The notes below the pieces were generated by a model, which saw nothing but the letters and a program-made list of their open reading frames with translations, searched no databases and was not told the DNA's origin. The position numbers and the translations under genes were made by a program. Source: Thermotoga sp. 4484_232 (GTDB lineage Bacteria > Thermotogota > Thermotogae > Thermotogales > Thermotogaceae). Taken from it: a DNA stretch of 5,023 bases. The DNA lies in assembly GCA_002084985.1 (NCBI GenBank), contig MZGO01000073.1:1-5023 (forward strand), given 5' to 3'. The first letter of the stretch is position 1, and each line of letters opens with the position of its first letter. This document shows positions 1-5,023 of the stretch, in pieces.

Positions 1-212
1 CCTTTCACAGAGAACAAGAATCCCTCAGGCGTTTTCCTGTACCATCCCCTGACCATGTTGTCAAAGGGTAACCTGTAAAAAGTAGAGTTGATTTCGACGG
101 TATCGAAGTTCGATGAATAGAATTGAAGCCACTCTCTCTGAGGTAGGGATTCTGGATAAAACAGTTTTCTCCAGTGTTCATAGCTCCACCCAGATGTTCC
201 AACACGTATCAC
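1..212 (-). CDS. DUF72 (YecE-like) family protein, N-terminal part
   Basis: The start and first 70 codons of a DUF72/YecE-family protein are present; the rest lies beyond the left edge. The reading frame begins MIRVGTSGWSYEHWRKLFYP. It then shows the family hallmarks: VGTSGWSY at residues 4-11, a WLQFYSSNFDTVEINSTFYRLP stretch around 28-49, and a TPEGFLFSVKG stretch at 61 onward. Known members have a TIM-barrel fold and no agreed biochemical role. The GTG start sits seven bases after an AGAGGTG ribosome site. It overlaps the stop codon of the upstream radical SAM gene as GTGA, implying translational coupling and one transcript. A different frame on this strand is also open here (about 66 codons), but only the frame given matches a family. 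Family is seen clearly; function is unknown. Confidence 0.9.
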   Translation of the reverse strand, partial: MIRVGTSGWSYEHWRKLFYPESLPQREWLQFYSSNFDTVEINSTFYRLPFDNMVRGWYRKTPEGFLFSVK

Positions 213-1135
213 GGTGAGACACCTCTGTTCAAATAATCGAATTTTTTCCCTTGCCAGGTATTTCTCCTTTCCATTTCTTTTTCTATCTCATTTATTATCT
301 CTATCTTCGCTCTTCCCCAGTTTCCAAAGATCGTACCATCCTTTGGAGGATCGGAGACCAACCTGTGGATCACGATGGATGGAGAAAGATGCTCAAGAAA
401 ATTTATCACCCTGTCGATGTACTCTTCCATGCTACAGATATTCACCTCTCCTTTTTCATACATTTCTGCAAGAGCTGTTCCCTTCACAACGTAAAGGGAG
501 TGTATCTTAACACCGTCGGCGTCCAGTGCGGATATCACTTTTGCGGTCTCTATGACGTCCTCCATATCGTCCCAGGGAAGGTTAGCTATGACGTGGACCA
601 CGAGCTCAAAACCTCTTTTTTTCACCCTAACAGCGGAATCTATGAATTCTGCAAGAGAATGAGATCTATTCAGAATTTTCAAGGTTTTGTAATTTACAGT
701 CTGAAGACCTATTTCCACACTCACATCCACTCTTTCTTTGAATTCCTCCAGCAGATCAAGGACATCCTCAGATAGAAGATCCGGCCTCGTTGATACAGAG
801 AGCTGAACGATGCTTTCATCCACCAAAGCTTCTTCGTACTTTTTTTTCAGAACATCAACAGGTGCGTATGTGTTGCTGAAAGCTTGAAAATACGCTATGA
901 ACTTCTTTATTCCCCTTTTTTCAAGCTTTTCCTTGTATTTTAAAACCTGCTCTCTTATGGGAAGTTCGTAAAATGTTGCAAAACCACTTCCCATCGGATC
1001 GCAGAATATACAACCACCTTTTGATTTGGTTCCATCTCTGTTAGGGCACGAAAAACCTCCGAATATGGGAATTCGATGAACTTTCTCACCGTATTTCTTT
1101 TTCAAGAAATTACTGAGTTTTCTGTACCTTTCCAT
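209..1135 (-). CDS. TIGR01212/YhcC-type radical SAM protein
   Basis: Predicted radical S-adenosylmethionine enzyme of 308 residues, the usual size for the TIGR01212 (E. coli YhcC-like) family. It is cytosolic and its substrate is not established. The 4Fe-4S site is in CPNRDGTKSKGGCIFC, with cysteines near residues 30, 42 and 45. Later barrel motifs are AYFQAFSNTYAP (about 82-93), LSVSTRPDLL, VEIGLQTVNYKTLKILNRSHS, HVIANLPWDD and the C-terminal RLVSDPPKDG. This layout also resembles the radical SAM domain of Elp3, but there is no acetyltransferase domain. A GTG three codons upstream (1144) keeps the frame open, but it lies within the ribosome site AAGGTGAT, so the ATG at 1135 is the better start. 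The stop overlaps the start of the DUF72 gene by four bases. Upstream is a 271-base non-coding stretch that should contain the promoter. Family assignment is firm; a role in RNA or protein modification would be speculation. Confidence 0.93.
   Translation of the reverse strand: MERYRKLSNFLKKKYGEKVHRIPIFGGFSCPNRDGTKSKGGCIFCDPMGSGFATFYELPIREQVLKYKEKLEKRGIKKFIAYFQAFSNTYAPVDVLKKKYEEALVDESIVQLSVSTRPDLLSEDVLDLLEEFKERVDVSVEIGLQTVNYKTLKILNRSHSLAEFIDSAVRVKKRGFELVVHVIANLPWDDMEDVIETAKVISALDADGVKIHSLYVVKGTALAEMYEKGEVNICSMEEYIDRVINFLEHLSPSIVIHRLVSDPPKDGTIFGNWGRAKIEIINEIEKEMERRNTWQGKKFDYLNRGVSP
220..226 (-). promoter_or_regulatory. Ribosome binding site of the DUF72 gene
   Basis: AGAGGTG lies inside the end of the radical SAM gene, seven bases before the GTG at 212-210. 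It supports that GTG as the start, over an ATG about 33 bases farther in that belongs to another frame. Confidence 0.7.
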
Positions 1136-1139
1136 ACTT

Positions 1140-1147
1140 ATCACCTT
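1140..1147 (-). promoter_or_regulatory. Ribosome binding site that decides the radical SAM start
   Basis: AAGGTGAT precedes the ATG at 1135, with six bases between its AAGGTG core and the start. The alternative GTG at 1144-1142 is part of this site itself and so cannot be served by it. Confidence 0.75.
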
Positions 1148-1173
1148 GATTCTGTGAAGCGAAGTAAAGAGTA

Positions 1174-1197
1174 AGGGTATAGGGTACAGGGTGTAGG
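1174..1197. repeat. Heptamer tandem repeat AGGGTNY, about 3.4 copies
   Basis: Three consecutive seven-base units (AGGGTAT, AGGGTAC, AGGGTGT) are followed by a partial AGG. The tract lies 39-62 bases upstream of the radical SAM start codon, probably within its 5' leader or promoter region. It is non-coding in all frames examined. It forms the first part of a simple-repeat patch that continues into the 14-base repeat immediately to the right. Confidence 0.7.
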
Positions 1198-1198
1198 A

Positions 1199-1236
1199 GC
1201 TGTTAGATCATCGTTGTTCGGTCATCGTTGTTCGAT
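1199..1236. repeat. 14-base tandem repeat, about 2.7 copies
   Basis: The units CATCGTTGTTCGGT (1209-1222) and CATCGTTGTTCGAT (1223-1236) differ at one base. A degenerate ten-base copy, GCTGTTAGAT, precedes them (8 of 10 matches). To the right, 1237-1270 holds further TATCGA/CTATC words. Here 1259-1268 (ATCGATCAAC) is nearly the reverse complement of GTTGTTCGAT at 1228-1237, so an imperfect hairpin is possible. The rest of the non-coding stretch (1271-1381) is AT-rich and holds no recognisable gene. It has a weak minus-strand -10 candidate, TATACAAT, at 1280-1273, without a convincing -35 box. Confidence 0.7.
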
Positions 1237-1381
1237 TATCGACTATCAAGCGCCGGCTATCGATCAACAAACATTGTATATCATTGAAGGTCGATGCTTT
1301 CACATGTAAAAATTTTTTCATATAAAATTTCTTTTAATTAAATTGTAAAAATGGAGAAAAAGAGTTAAAATTATTAACAAA

Positions 1382-1405
1382 GAAGGGAGCTTTACAGCTC
1401 CCTTC
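1382..1405 (-). terminator. Intrinsic terminator of the tRNA gene
   Basis: On the minus strand a perfect 10-base stem, GAAGGGAGCT paired with AGCTCCCTTC, closes a four-base GTAA loop. It is followed by an imperfect T-rich tail (TTTGTTAATAATTTT). The hairpin begins two bases after the tRNA CCA end, as expected for a monocistronic tRNA. Confidence 0.82.
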
Positions 1406-1406
1406 A

Positions 1407-1482
1407 TGGTGGGCTCAGGTGGACTCGAACCACCGACCGCCCGGTTATGAGCCGGGCGCTCTACCAGCTGAGCTATGAGCCC
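1407..1482 (-). tRNA. tRNA with CAT anticodon (elongator Met or Ile2)
   Basis: A complete 76-base cloverleaf is present, including an encoded CCA. The acceptor stem pairs GGGCTCA with TGAGCCC and the discriminator is A. The D arm is GCTCAGCTGGTAGAGC. The anticodon stem pairs CCCGG with CCGGG around the loop CTCATAA, placing CAT at 1449-1447. The T arm is GGTGG-TTCGAGT-CCACC. A normal G1-C72 pair excludes initiator tRNA, which carries an unpaired 1-72. Elongator methionine and isoleucine-2 (whose C34 becomes lysidine through TilS) both use this anticodon. The GGCTCATAACC loop region resembles what I recall of Bacillus Ile2, so I lean slightly that way, without certainty. Confidence 0.96.
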
Positions 1483-1496
1483 AACTCCAGGGAATG

Positions 1497-1525
1497 ATTA
1501 TATTATCTCTTTCTCCCAATGTCAA
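1497..1525 (-). promoter_or_regulatory. Consensus sigma-70-type promoter of the tRNA
   Basis: Read on the minus strand, TTGACA (1525-1520) and TATAAT (1502-1497) are both exact consensus hexamers separated by exactly 17 bases. Transcription should start near 1490, about eight bases before the mature tRNA 5' end. A TCTCCC/GGGAGA inverted repeat (1512-1517 and 1526-1531) brackets the -35 box; its meaning, if any, is unknown. Confidence 0.92.
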
Positions 1526-1546
1526 GGGAGATGAGAGAGTTCCGGG

Positions 1547-1556
1547 AAAGGGGTGA
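1547..1556 (+). promoter_or_regulatory. Ribosome binding site of the small ORF
   Basis: AAAGGGGTGA resembles the full anti-Shine-Dalgarno complement with one position lacking. It is spaced five bases before the GTG at 1562, favouring that start over the overlapping GTG at 1553. Confidence 0.6.
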
Positions 1557-1561
1557 AAAAG

Positions 1562-1714
1562 GTGAAGAATCTAGACCCTGTAAGGGAGATGATCGTGAAG
1601 TACCCAAGGATACTTGTCATAAAAGCTGCGCTCAGGATATTGAAAAAGGGTGATACCATAAACAGAGAAAGAATAGAGAAGGTGATCATAAACATCATGA
1701 AGAAAAAAAGTTGA
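1562..1714 (+). CDS. Small basic hypothetical protein, 50 residues
   Basis: A short open frame encodes VKNLDPVREMIVKYPRILVI followed by a lysine- and arginine-rich, largely helical-looking remainder ending in IMKKKS. I do not recognise a family. Three things support a real gene. It has a strong ribosome site, AAAGGGGTGA, five bases before the GTG at 1562. Codon use matches its neighbours (AGG, AGA, ATA). Its stop codon lies at the edge of an intrinsic terminator, exactly where a gene should end. An in-frame GTG at 1553 would add three residues (MKK), but it lies inside the ribosome site. No cysteines, signal peptide or membrane segment are visible. The hydrophobic and basic spacing could suit a nucleic-acid or ribosome-binding peptide, which is inference only. 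Its promoter is not evident; it starts about 70 bases from the divergently transcribed tRNA. Confidence 0.6.
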   Translation: MKNLDPVREMIVKYPRILVIKAALRILKKGDTINRERIEKVIINIMKKKS

Positions 1715-1732
1715 GGGGGATTTCCCCCTCAA
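1711..1732. terminator. Bidirectional intrinsic terminator between convergent genes
   Basis: A perfect nine-base stem, TTGAGGGGG paired with CCCCCTCAA, closes a four-base loop. On the minus strand it is followed by CTTTTTTTC, a strong T tract, ending the exchanger transcript. On the plus strand it is followed by TTTCATTT, a weaker tail, ending the small ORF transcript. The stop codon of the small ORF (1712-1714) lies inside the left arm, and the exchanger stop (1737-1735) is just outside the right arm. Confidence 0.88.
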
Positions 1733-1734
1733 TT

Positions 1735-2676
1735 TCATTTCCTGGAAACCACAAAGTATATGTAAGGTATGTACATCATGATGAGAATCATCCCTTCCCA
1801 TTTCCGTATTTTCCTTCCTGTGCTGGCGAATAAAAATAAGAGAACTGAAAAAACGAGCATAAAAGAGATGTCCACCCAGTAATTTCCAACATCCACCGTC
1901 AGCTTTCCAAAGAGAGAAGAGATGCCGATCACAACCAGGATGTTCATTATATTCGAACCTATCACGTTTCCCATCGTTATATCTGGCTCTCCCTTTCTCA
2001 CAGCCACAACGGAAGTTGCTATTTCGGGAAGGCTCGTTCCGACGGCGACCAACGTGAGACTTATCAAGGATTTACTTATGCCAAGTGTTTCAGATATCCT
2101 GACAACGGAGTTAACGGTGAGATCCCCACCTATCCAGAGTCCTATAATTCCTCCGATCACTTTAAGAACTGTGAAAATTATTCTTTCACCTTCACCTTTG
2201 AATTCCTCCGTTTTCATATCCGAGGCTGCCATTCTGTACAGGTAATACACGTACATTACGAAAAATGTCAGAAAAACCACACCATCGTTCCATACTACCT
2301 GTGGGGGATTGTTTCTCAAAAGAATAGATGAGAAAGCGATCGTCACAAGTATCATGAAAGGTACCTCTAACCTGACTGTTCTGCTTTTTACGGTGAGAGA
2401 TCCTATAACAGACGCTATTCCCAAGCACAAAGCGATGTTTGCTATGTTGCTTCCAACGACGTTGGATATGGAAACACCTGGGACTCCCTTCACGGATGCT
2501 ATCATGGATACAACCAGTTCTGGAATACTCGTTCCAAACGCAACGAGCGAAAGCCCTATGAACATTTTGGATACGCCGAAAGTGGTTGCCAAGGATATCG
2601 CTCCCGAGACCAGGAAATCCGCTCCTTTCACAAGGAGAACGATACCTAGAACGAGTAGAATCAACGATACCACCAT
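1735..2676 (-). CDS. CaCA-family sodium/calcium (cation/Ca2+) exchanger
   Basis: Inner-membrane antiporter of the Ca2+/cation antiporter superfamily, close in layout to E. coli YrbG and the archaeal NCX_Mj. It probably exports Ca2+ in exchange for Na+ or H+. The 313 residues are mostly hydrophobic, with about ten membrane segments arranged as two inverted halves. Each half has the alpha-repeat signature: GLSLVAFGTSIPE with GSNIAN (GTSIPE at 48-53, GSNIAN at 75-80), and SLTLVAVGTSLPE with GSNIMN (213-218 and 240-245). The conserved ion-binding glutamates are E53 and E218. A polar loop near 150-165 separates the halves. The ATG at 2676 follows GGAGGTG closely; the next codon, a GTG at 2673, has more typical spacing and is an alternative start. 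The frame is open 12 codons further upstream, but without a ribosome site. Substrate ion and driving ion cannot be settled from sequence. Confidence 0.94.
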   Translation of the reverse strand: MVVSLILLVLGIVLLVKGADFLVSGAISLATTFGVSKMFIGLSLVAFGTSIPELVVSMIASVKGVPGVSISNVVGSNIANIALCLGIASVIGSLTVKSRTVRLEVPFMILVTIAFSSILLRNNPPQVVWNDGVVFLTFFVMYVYYLYRMAASDMKTEEFKGEGERIIFTVLKVIGGIIGLWIGGDLTVNSVVRISETLGISKSLISLTLVAVGTSLPEIATSVVAVRKGEPDITMGNVIGSNIMNILVVIGISSLFGKLTVDVGNYWVDISFMLVFSVLLFLFASTGRKIRKWEGMILIMMYIPYIYFVVSRK

Positions 2677-2678
2677 AG

Positions 2679-2685
2679 CACCTCC
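2679..2685 (-). promoter_or_regulatory. Ribosome binding site of the exchanger gene
   Basis: GGAGGTG lies two bases before the ATG at 2676 and five before the GTG at 2673. It rules out the longer upstream reading and leaves those two adjacent codons as the start candidates. Confidence 0.7.
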
Positions 2686-2696
2686 ATTCCTGGCAC

Positions 2697-2705
2697 TGAT
2701 AAAAT
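2697..2705 (+). promoter_or_regulatory. Possible extended -10 promoter for the hydrolase-thyX operon
   Basis: TGATAAAAT fits an extended -10 (TGnTAnAAT-like) element about 37 bases before the GTG start at 2742. No good -35 box is visible at the right distance. The same 65-base divergent region carries TACAAT on the minus strand (2709-2704), a -10 candidate for the exchanger that likewise lacks a clear -35. The two candidates overlap, so both calls are tentative. Confidence 0.3.
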
Positions 2706-2741
2706 TGTACATGAAATACCGTGTAATCGAGGTGATACGGT

Positions 2742-3620
2742 GTGTACGATAAACATCTAACGTTTGATGCCCCTTACGAGCCAGAAGTACTGGAATCCTC
2801 CAAAGTACATGTGTACCTTTATGAACCCGACGAGGTTCTCTATGACATCATCTTCCTCCACGGTATCGGAAATGGAAATATAAAGTATCTCATGTGGTTC
2901 GGTGATGCGTTGAAAGAAGAAGGTATCAGAGTTTCCTTCATGATACTTCCGTACCATCGTGAAAGAGCTCCAAAAGGTTGGCACGGCGGAGAGCCCTTCT
3001 ACACCACCTCACCGTTTGTTTGCAGAAAGCATTTTCACGACACCGTTCTAGATATTTCAAAAACACTCGATATGGTTGAAAATCTCCCAAAATACGATCC
3101 TGAGAAAGTTGGAATAATTGGTATAAGTTTTGGTGGAATGATAGCGACCATAGCCCTGGCCAGAGAGAAAAGGTTGAAGAAAGGCATTTTATGCTGCACA
3201 GGTGGTGATTGGAGATGGATAAACTGGCACTCCCCATACACTGAAGATCTCAGGAGGAAATACGCTGAGGAAGGAAACGAATACGGGTGTCGTTCTGAAA
3301 AACAATGTGTATCCCTTAGGAAAAACGCTTTGGATGTAGTAGAATCTTTCAGAGAGATAAAGGATATATTTGAAAAAGCTCCTGTTGCGTGTTATCATTA
3401 CGATCCTTTGTCTTTCGCAAAATTTGTGGAGCAGCCTGTCCTTTTCATAGAAGCCGTTTTCGATCGTGTTATTCCTAGAGCTAGTAGAAAAGAATTGAAA
3501 AGACTTCTGAAACATAAAGAGGTTGTTTATGTCCCTTCCGGGCATAAAGGTTTCTACTTTTTCAGGAAATGGCTTGTTAAAAAGATCAGAAGATTCCTTT
3601 TGAAGGATAGGAGGAGCTGA
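2742..3620 (+). CDS. Alpha/beta hydrolase of unknown substrate
   Basis: A 292-residue serine hydrolase with the alpha/beta fold. An oxyanion-type HGIGNG follows a beta strand at residues 40-45. The nucleophile elbow GISFGG gives Ser129. A plausible acid is Asp241 in EAVFDRVIP, and His268 in PSGHKGF completes the triad. Between elbow and acid is an unusual lid-like segment (about 151-222) with the aromatic [13 protein letters not shown] and a GCRSEKQC stretch. The six cysteines (94, 151, 152, 183, 189, 217) are many for such a protein. No signal peptide is seen, so it is probably cytosolic. The GTG start follows GAGGTGA by six bases. The gene ends one base before thyX and appears to head the operon. 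Esterase, lipase or peptidase activity is possible; the pattern does not point to one, and I do not recognise a named subfamily. Confidence 0.88.
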   Translation: MYDKHLTFDAPYEPEVLESSKVHVYLYEPDEVLYDIIFLHGIGNGNIKYLMWFGDALKEEGIRVSFMILPYHRERAPKGWHGGEPFYTTSPFVCRKHFHDTVLDISKTLDMVENLPKYDPEKVGIIGISFGGMIATIALAREKRLKKGILCCTGGDWRWINWHSPYTEDLRRKYAEEGNEYGCRSEKQCVSLRKNALDVVESFREIKDIFEKAPVACYHYDPLSFAKFVEQPVLFIEAVFDRVIPRASRKELKRLLKHKEVVYVPSGHKGFYFFRKWLVKKIRRFLLKDRRS

Positions 3621-3621
3621 T

Positions 3622-4317
3622 ATGGAGGATTCATTCAAGAAGGTTTTAGACAAAGGATTTGTTAGATTGATAGATATGATGGGAGATGATCTCAGTGCTG
3701 TGAGATCAGCACGTGTTTCGTATGGCAAGGAGCTCACGACTCCTGAAAAAGACAGAAAATTGATAGAATACCTTATGAAACACGGTCATGAAACGCCATT
3801 CGAACACATCGTTTTCACGTTCCATGTGAAATGTCCCATATTCGTTGCAAGACAATGGTTCCGACACAGGATCGCATCCTACAACGAGATATCAGGGAGA
3901 TACACCAAGTTGAAAGACGAATTCTACATTCCAGACAAGATCAGAATACCTGATGAAAAAGATAGGCAGAAGAGCATGCCGAACGATGGGAAGGTTGACG
4001 AAGAAGAGGCAAAAAAATTGATGATCGAATGTTTTGAAAATTCTTACAGAATATACCAGAAGCTTTTGGAAATGGGACTGGCAAGGGAGCTGGCAAGGAT
4101 TGTGCTTCCTCTGTCCATATACACCGAGTTCTATTGGACCGTTAATGCAAGGAGTTTGATGAATTTTTTGAATTTACGAGCAGATTCACACGCTCAATGG
4201 GAAATACAGCAATATGCTCTGGCAATAGCCAGTATTTTCGAGAAGAAATGTCCCTGGACTTTCAATGCTTTCCTGGAGTATCGCTATAAAGGTGATTTGC
4301 TAAAAGGAGGGAGATGA
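3622..4317 (+). CDS. thyX: Flavin-dependent thymidylate synthase ThyX
   Basis: Makes dTMP from dUMP using methylenetetrahydrofolate as carbon donor, FAD as redox cofactor and NAD(P)H as reductant; it replaces ThyA in de novo thymidylate synthesis. The known enzyme is a cytosolic homotetramer. The defining RHR-X7-S motif is [11 protein letters not shown] at residues 81-91. HGHETPFEH at 54-62 contains His56, equivalent to His53 of the T. maritima enzyme. The C-terminal [14 protein letters not shown], with Arg186, contributes to the dUMP site. Length is 231 residues against about 220 for T. maritima ThyX; most of the excess lies in a charged loop around 105-128. The ATG follows GGAGG by seven bases. 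It starts one base after the hydrolase stop, and its own stop overlaps the next start (ATGA), so it is the middle gene of an operon. Identification is firm. Confidence 0.98.
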   Translation: MEDSFKKVLDKGFVRLIDMMGDDLSAVRSARVSYGKELTTPEKDRKLIEYLMKHGHETPFEHIVFTFHVKCPIFVARQWFRHRIASYNEISGRYTKLKDEFYIPDKIRIPDEKDRQKSMPNDGKVDEEEAKKLMIECFENSYRIYQKLLEMGLARELARIVLPLSIYTEFYWTVNARSLMNFLNLRADSHAQWEIQQYALAIASIFEKKCPWTFNAFLEYRYKGDLLKGGR

Positions 4318-5023
4318 TCTTGAGAAGGTGGGCTGTTCTTTCGATACTCTTGTTCGTCTGTCTGACGTTTCCGTTCACCATAACCAACGTCGTCGTAAAA
4401 GGTCTTGAAACGGTCCCTTTAACTTCCGTTCTGGAACGTATAGATTACTCGGGAGATCTAACGGAAAAAGATGTGGAGGAGATTGCAAGAACGATTTTCG
4501 ATATGGGATACTTCGCATCGGTCAAGCCGGAGCTCATACCGGGAAAAGAAGGGTACACCCTTCTGATAACAGTCAAAGAGAATCCAAAGGTCAAGGATTG
4601 GAAGATAACGATAGATGGGGAGGGGCTTTTGGATGTTAAGGATCTCGAGAAATTGGTAACCATAGAAAAAGGTAAAGCTCTCAACGTCAAGAGAGTTCAG
4701 GAAAGTCTTGAAAACATAAAAAAAGCGTATGAAGAAGCTGGATACATATTCATAGAGGTCACAGGGAATATGAGGAAGGGGGTTTCGGATATAAACAGAT
4801 TCATACAGACTTTGAGATTGAACGCGTTTTTCAGTGAAGAGACAACTGTCAACTTCAAAAAAGTCACCATGGACAACGTGGAAGAAAAAACGATCGTTCT
4901 CATAGTTAACGTCGTTCAGAGAAAGATAATAGATAAGAAAAGATCCTTCAGTTGCATAGAAGTCATCGGGAACAAGCTTCTGAGCCGTGATGAGATCTTG
5001 AGGGCAGCGAAAATAAAGCCAGG
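4314..5023 (+). CDS. Omp85/BamA-type outer-membrane assembly protein, N-terminal POTRA part
   Basis: The first 236 codons of an outer-membrane beta-barrel assembly protein; the remaining POTRA domains and the barrel lie past the right edge. An N-terminal signal peptide (RRW, then [12 protein letters not shown], residues 4-22) directs export. POTRA 1 spans about 23-89, from [13 protein letters not shown] to LLITVKEN, with helix-forming [20 protein letters not shown] typical of the fold. POTRA 2 begins with [19 protein letters not shown] near 96. It includes [20 protein letters not shown] and ends near 203, with a longer than usual insert around 152-190. A third POTRA begins with [20 protein letters not shown] at about 215. 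The ATG overlaps the thyX stop (ATGA) but sits only three bases from GGAGG; a TTG at 4320, nine bases away, is an alternative start two codons in. BamA is the most likely identity; another Omp85 member cannot be excluded without the barrel. Confidence 0.88.
   Translation, partial: MILRRWAVLSILLFVCLTFPFTITNVVVKGLETVPLTSVLERIDYSGDLTEKDVEEIARTIFDMGYFASVKPELIPGKEGYTLLITVKENPKVKDWKITIDGEGLLDVKDLEKLVTIEKGKALNVKRVQESLENIKKAYEEAGYIFIEVTGNMRKGVSDINRFIQTLRLNAFFSEETTVNFKKVTMDNVEEKTIVLIVNVVQRKIIDKKRSFSCIEVIGNKLLSRDEILRAAKIKP

Noticed and set aside
5..205. 66-codon minus-strand frame starting at an ATG
   Set aside because: It overlaps the DUF72 frame, has no family resemblance, and lacks its own ribosome site.
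251..775. 174-codon plus-strand frame opposite the radical SAM gene
   Set aside because: Antisense shadow of a well-supported gene, with low-complexity composition and no good ribosome site.
1199..1270. CRISPR array
   Set aside because: Units are only 14 bases and directly tandem with no spacers; the pattern does not fit the roughly 30-base repeats with unique spacers of Thermotoga arrays.
1136..1406. Riboswitch or other structured leader for the radical SAM gene
   Set aside because: I found no conserved riboswitch core or leader terminator hairpin; the only strong hairpin here belongs to the tRNA.
1407..1482. Initiator tRNA-fMet
   Set aside because: Position 1-72 is a normal G-C pair, whereas bacterial initiators carry a mismatch there.
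1531..1653. Alternative 40-codon frame starting at ATG 1531 over the small ORF
   Set aside because: The purine-rich AAGGGAG directly abuts the ATG, leaving no spacing, and the composition is unlike a protein of this genome. The GTG 1562 frame has better spacing and ends at the terminator.
2309..2752. 147-codon plus-strand frame opposite the exchanger
   Set aside because: Antisense shadow; the opposite strand carries clear alpha-repeat motifs.
3189..3737. 182-codon minus-strand frame across the hydrolase-thyX junction
   Set aside because: Long, but antisense to two confident genes and without recognisable domains or a plausible start.

Overview
The window looks like a hyperthermophilic member of the Thermotogae, most likely Thermotoga or a close relative. 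The flavin-dependent thymidylate synthase closely resembles, from memory, the T. maritima protein, sharing long stretches such as the [19 protein letters not shown] and [18 protein letters not shown] regions. Arginine is written mostly AGA/AGG and isoleucine often ATA. Shine-Dalgarno sites are strong, GTG starts are common, genes are tightly packed, and an outer-membrane assembly protein is present. Base composition looks like the low-to-mid 40s % GC by eye. The genus is an inference; no search was run.

Left part (1-1482, all minus strand): a YecE-like DUF72 protein that runs off the left edge overlaps the stop of a TIGR01212/YhcC-type radical SAM gene by four bases (GTGA), so the two form a coupled pair. 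Upstream of them is a 271-base non-coding stretch with two short tandem repeats and an AT-rich tract. Then comes a tRNA with a CAT anticodon, encoded CCA end, a consensus promoter and an intrinsic terminator.

Middle (1553-2741): a small plus-strand gene for a basic protein of about 50 residues converges on a minus-strand cation/Ca2+ exchanger (CaCA family). One perfect hairpin between them serves as terminator on both strands. A 65-base divergent region separates the exchanger from the next operon.

Right part (2742-5023, plus strand): alpha/beta hydrolase, thyX, then an Omp85/BamA-type POTRA protein that runs off the right edge. The gap between the first two is 1 base and thyX overlaps the third by four bases (ATGA), so they are very probably one transcript. 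The three known functions (ester or amide hydrolysis, dTMP synthesis, outer-membrane protein insertion) have no obvious shared pathway; the grouping looks like genome compaction.

I see no CRISPR array, insertion sequence, phage gene or toxin-antitoxin module, and no clear evidence of an unknown multi-gene system. The least explained items are the small ORF, the repeat patch and the hydrolase of unknown substrate.
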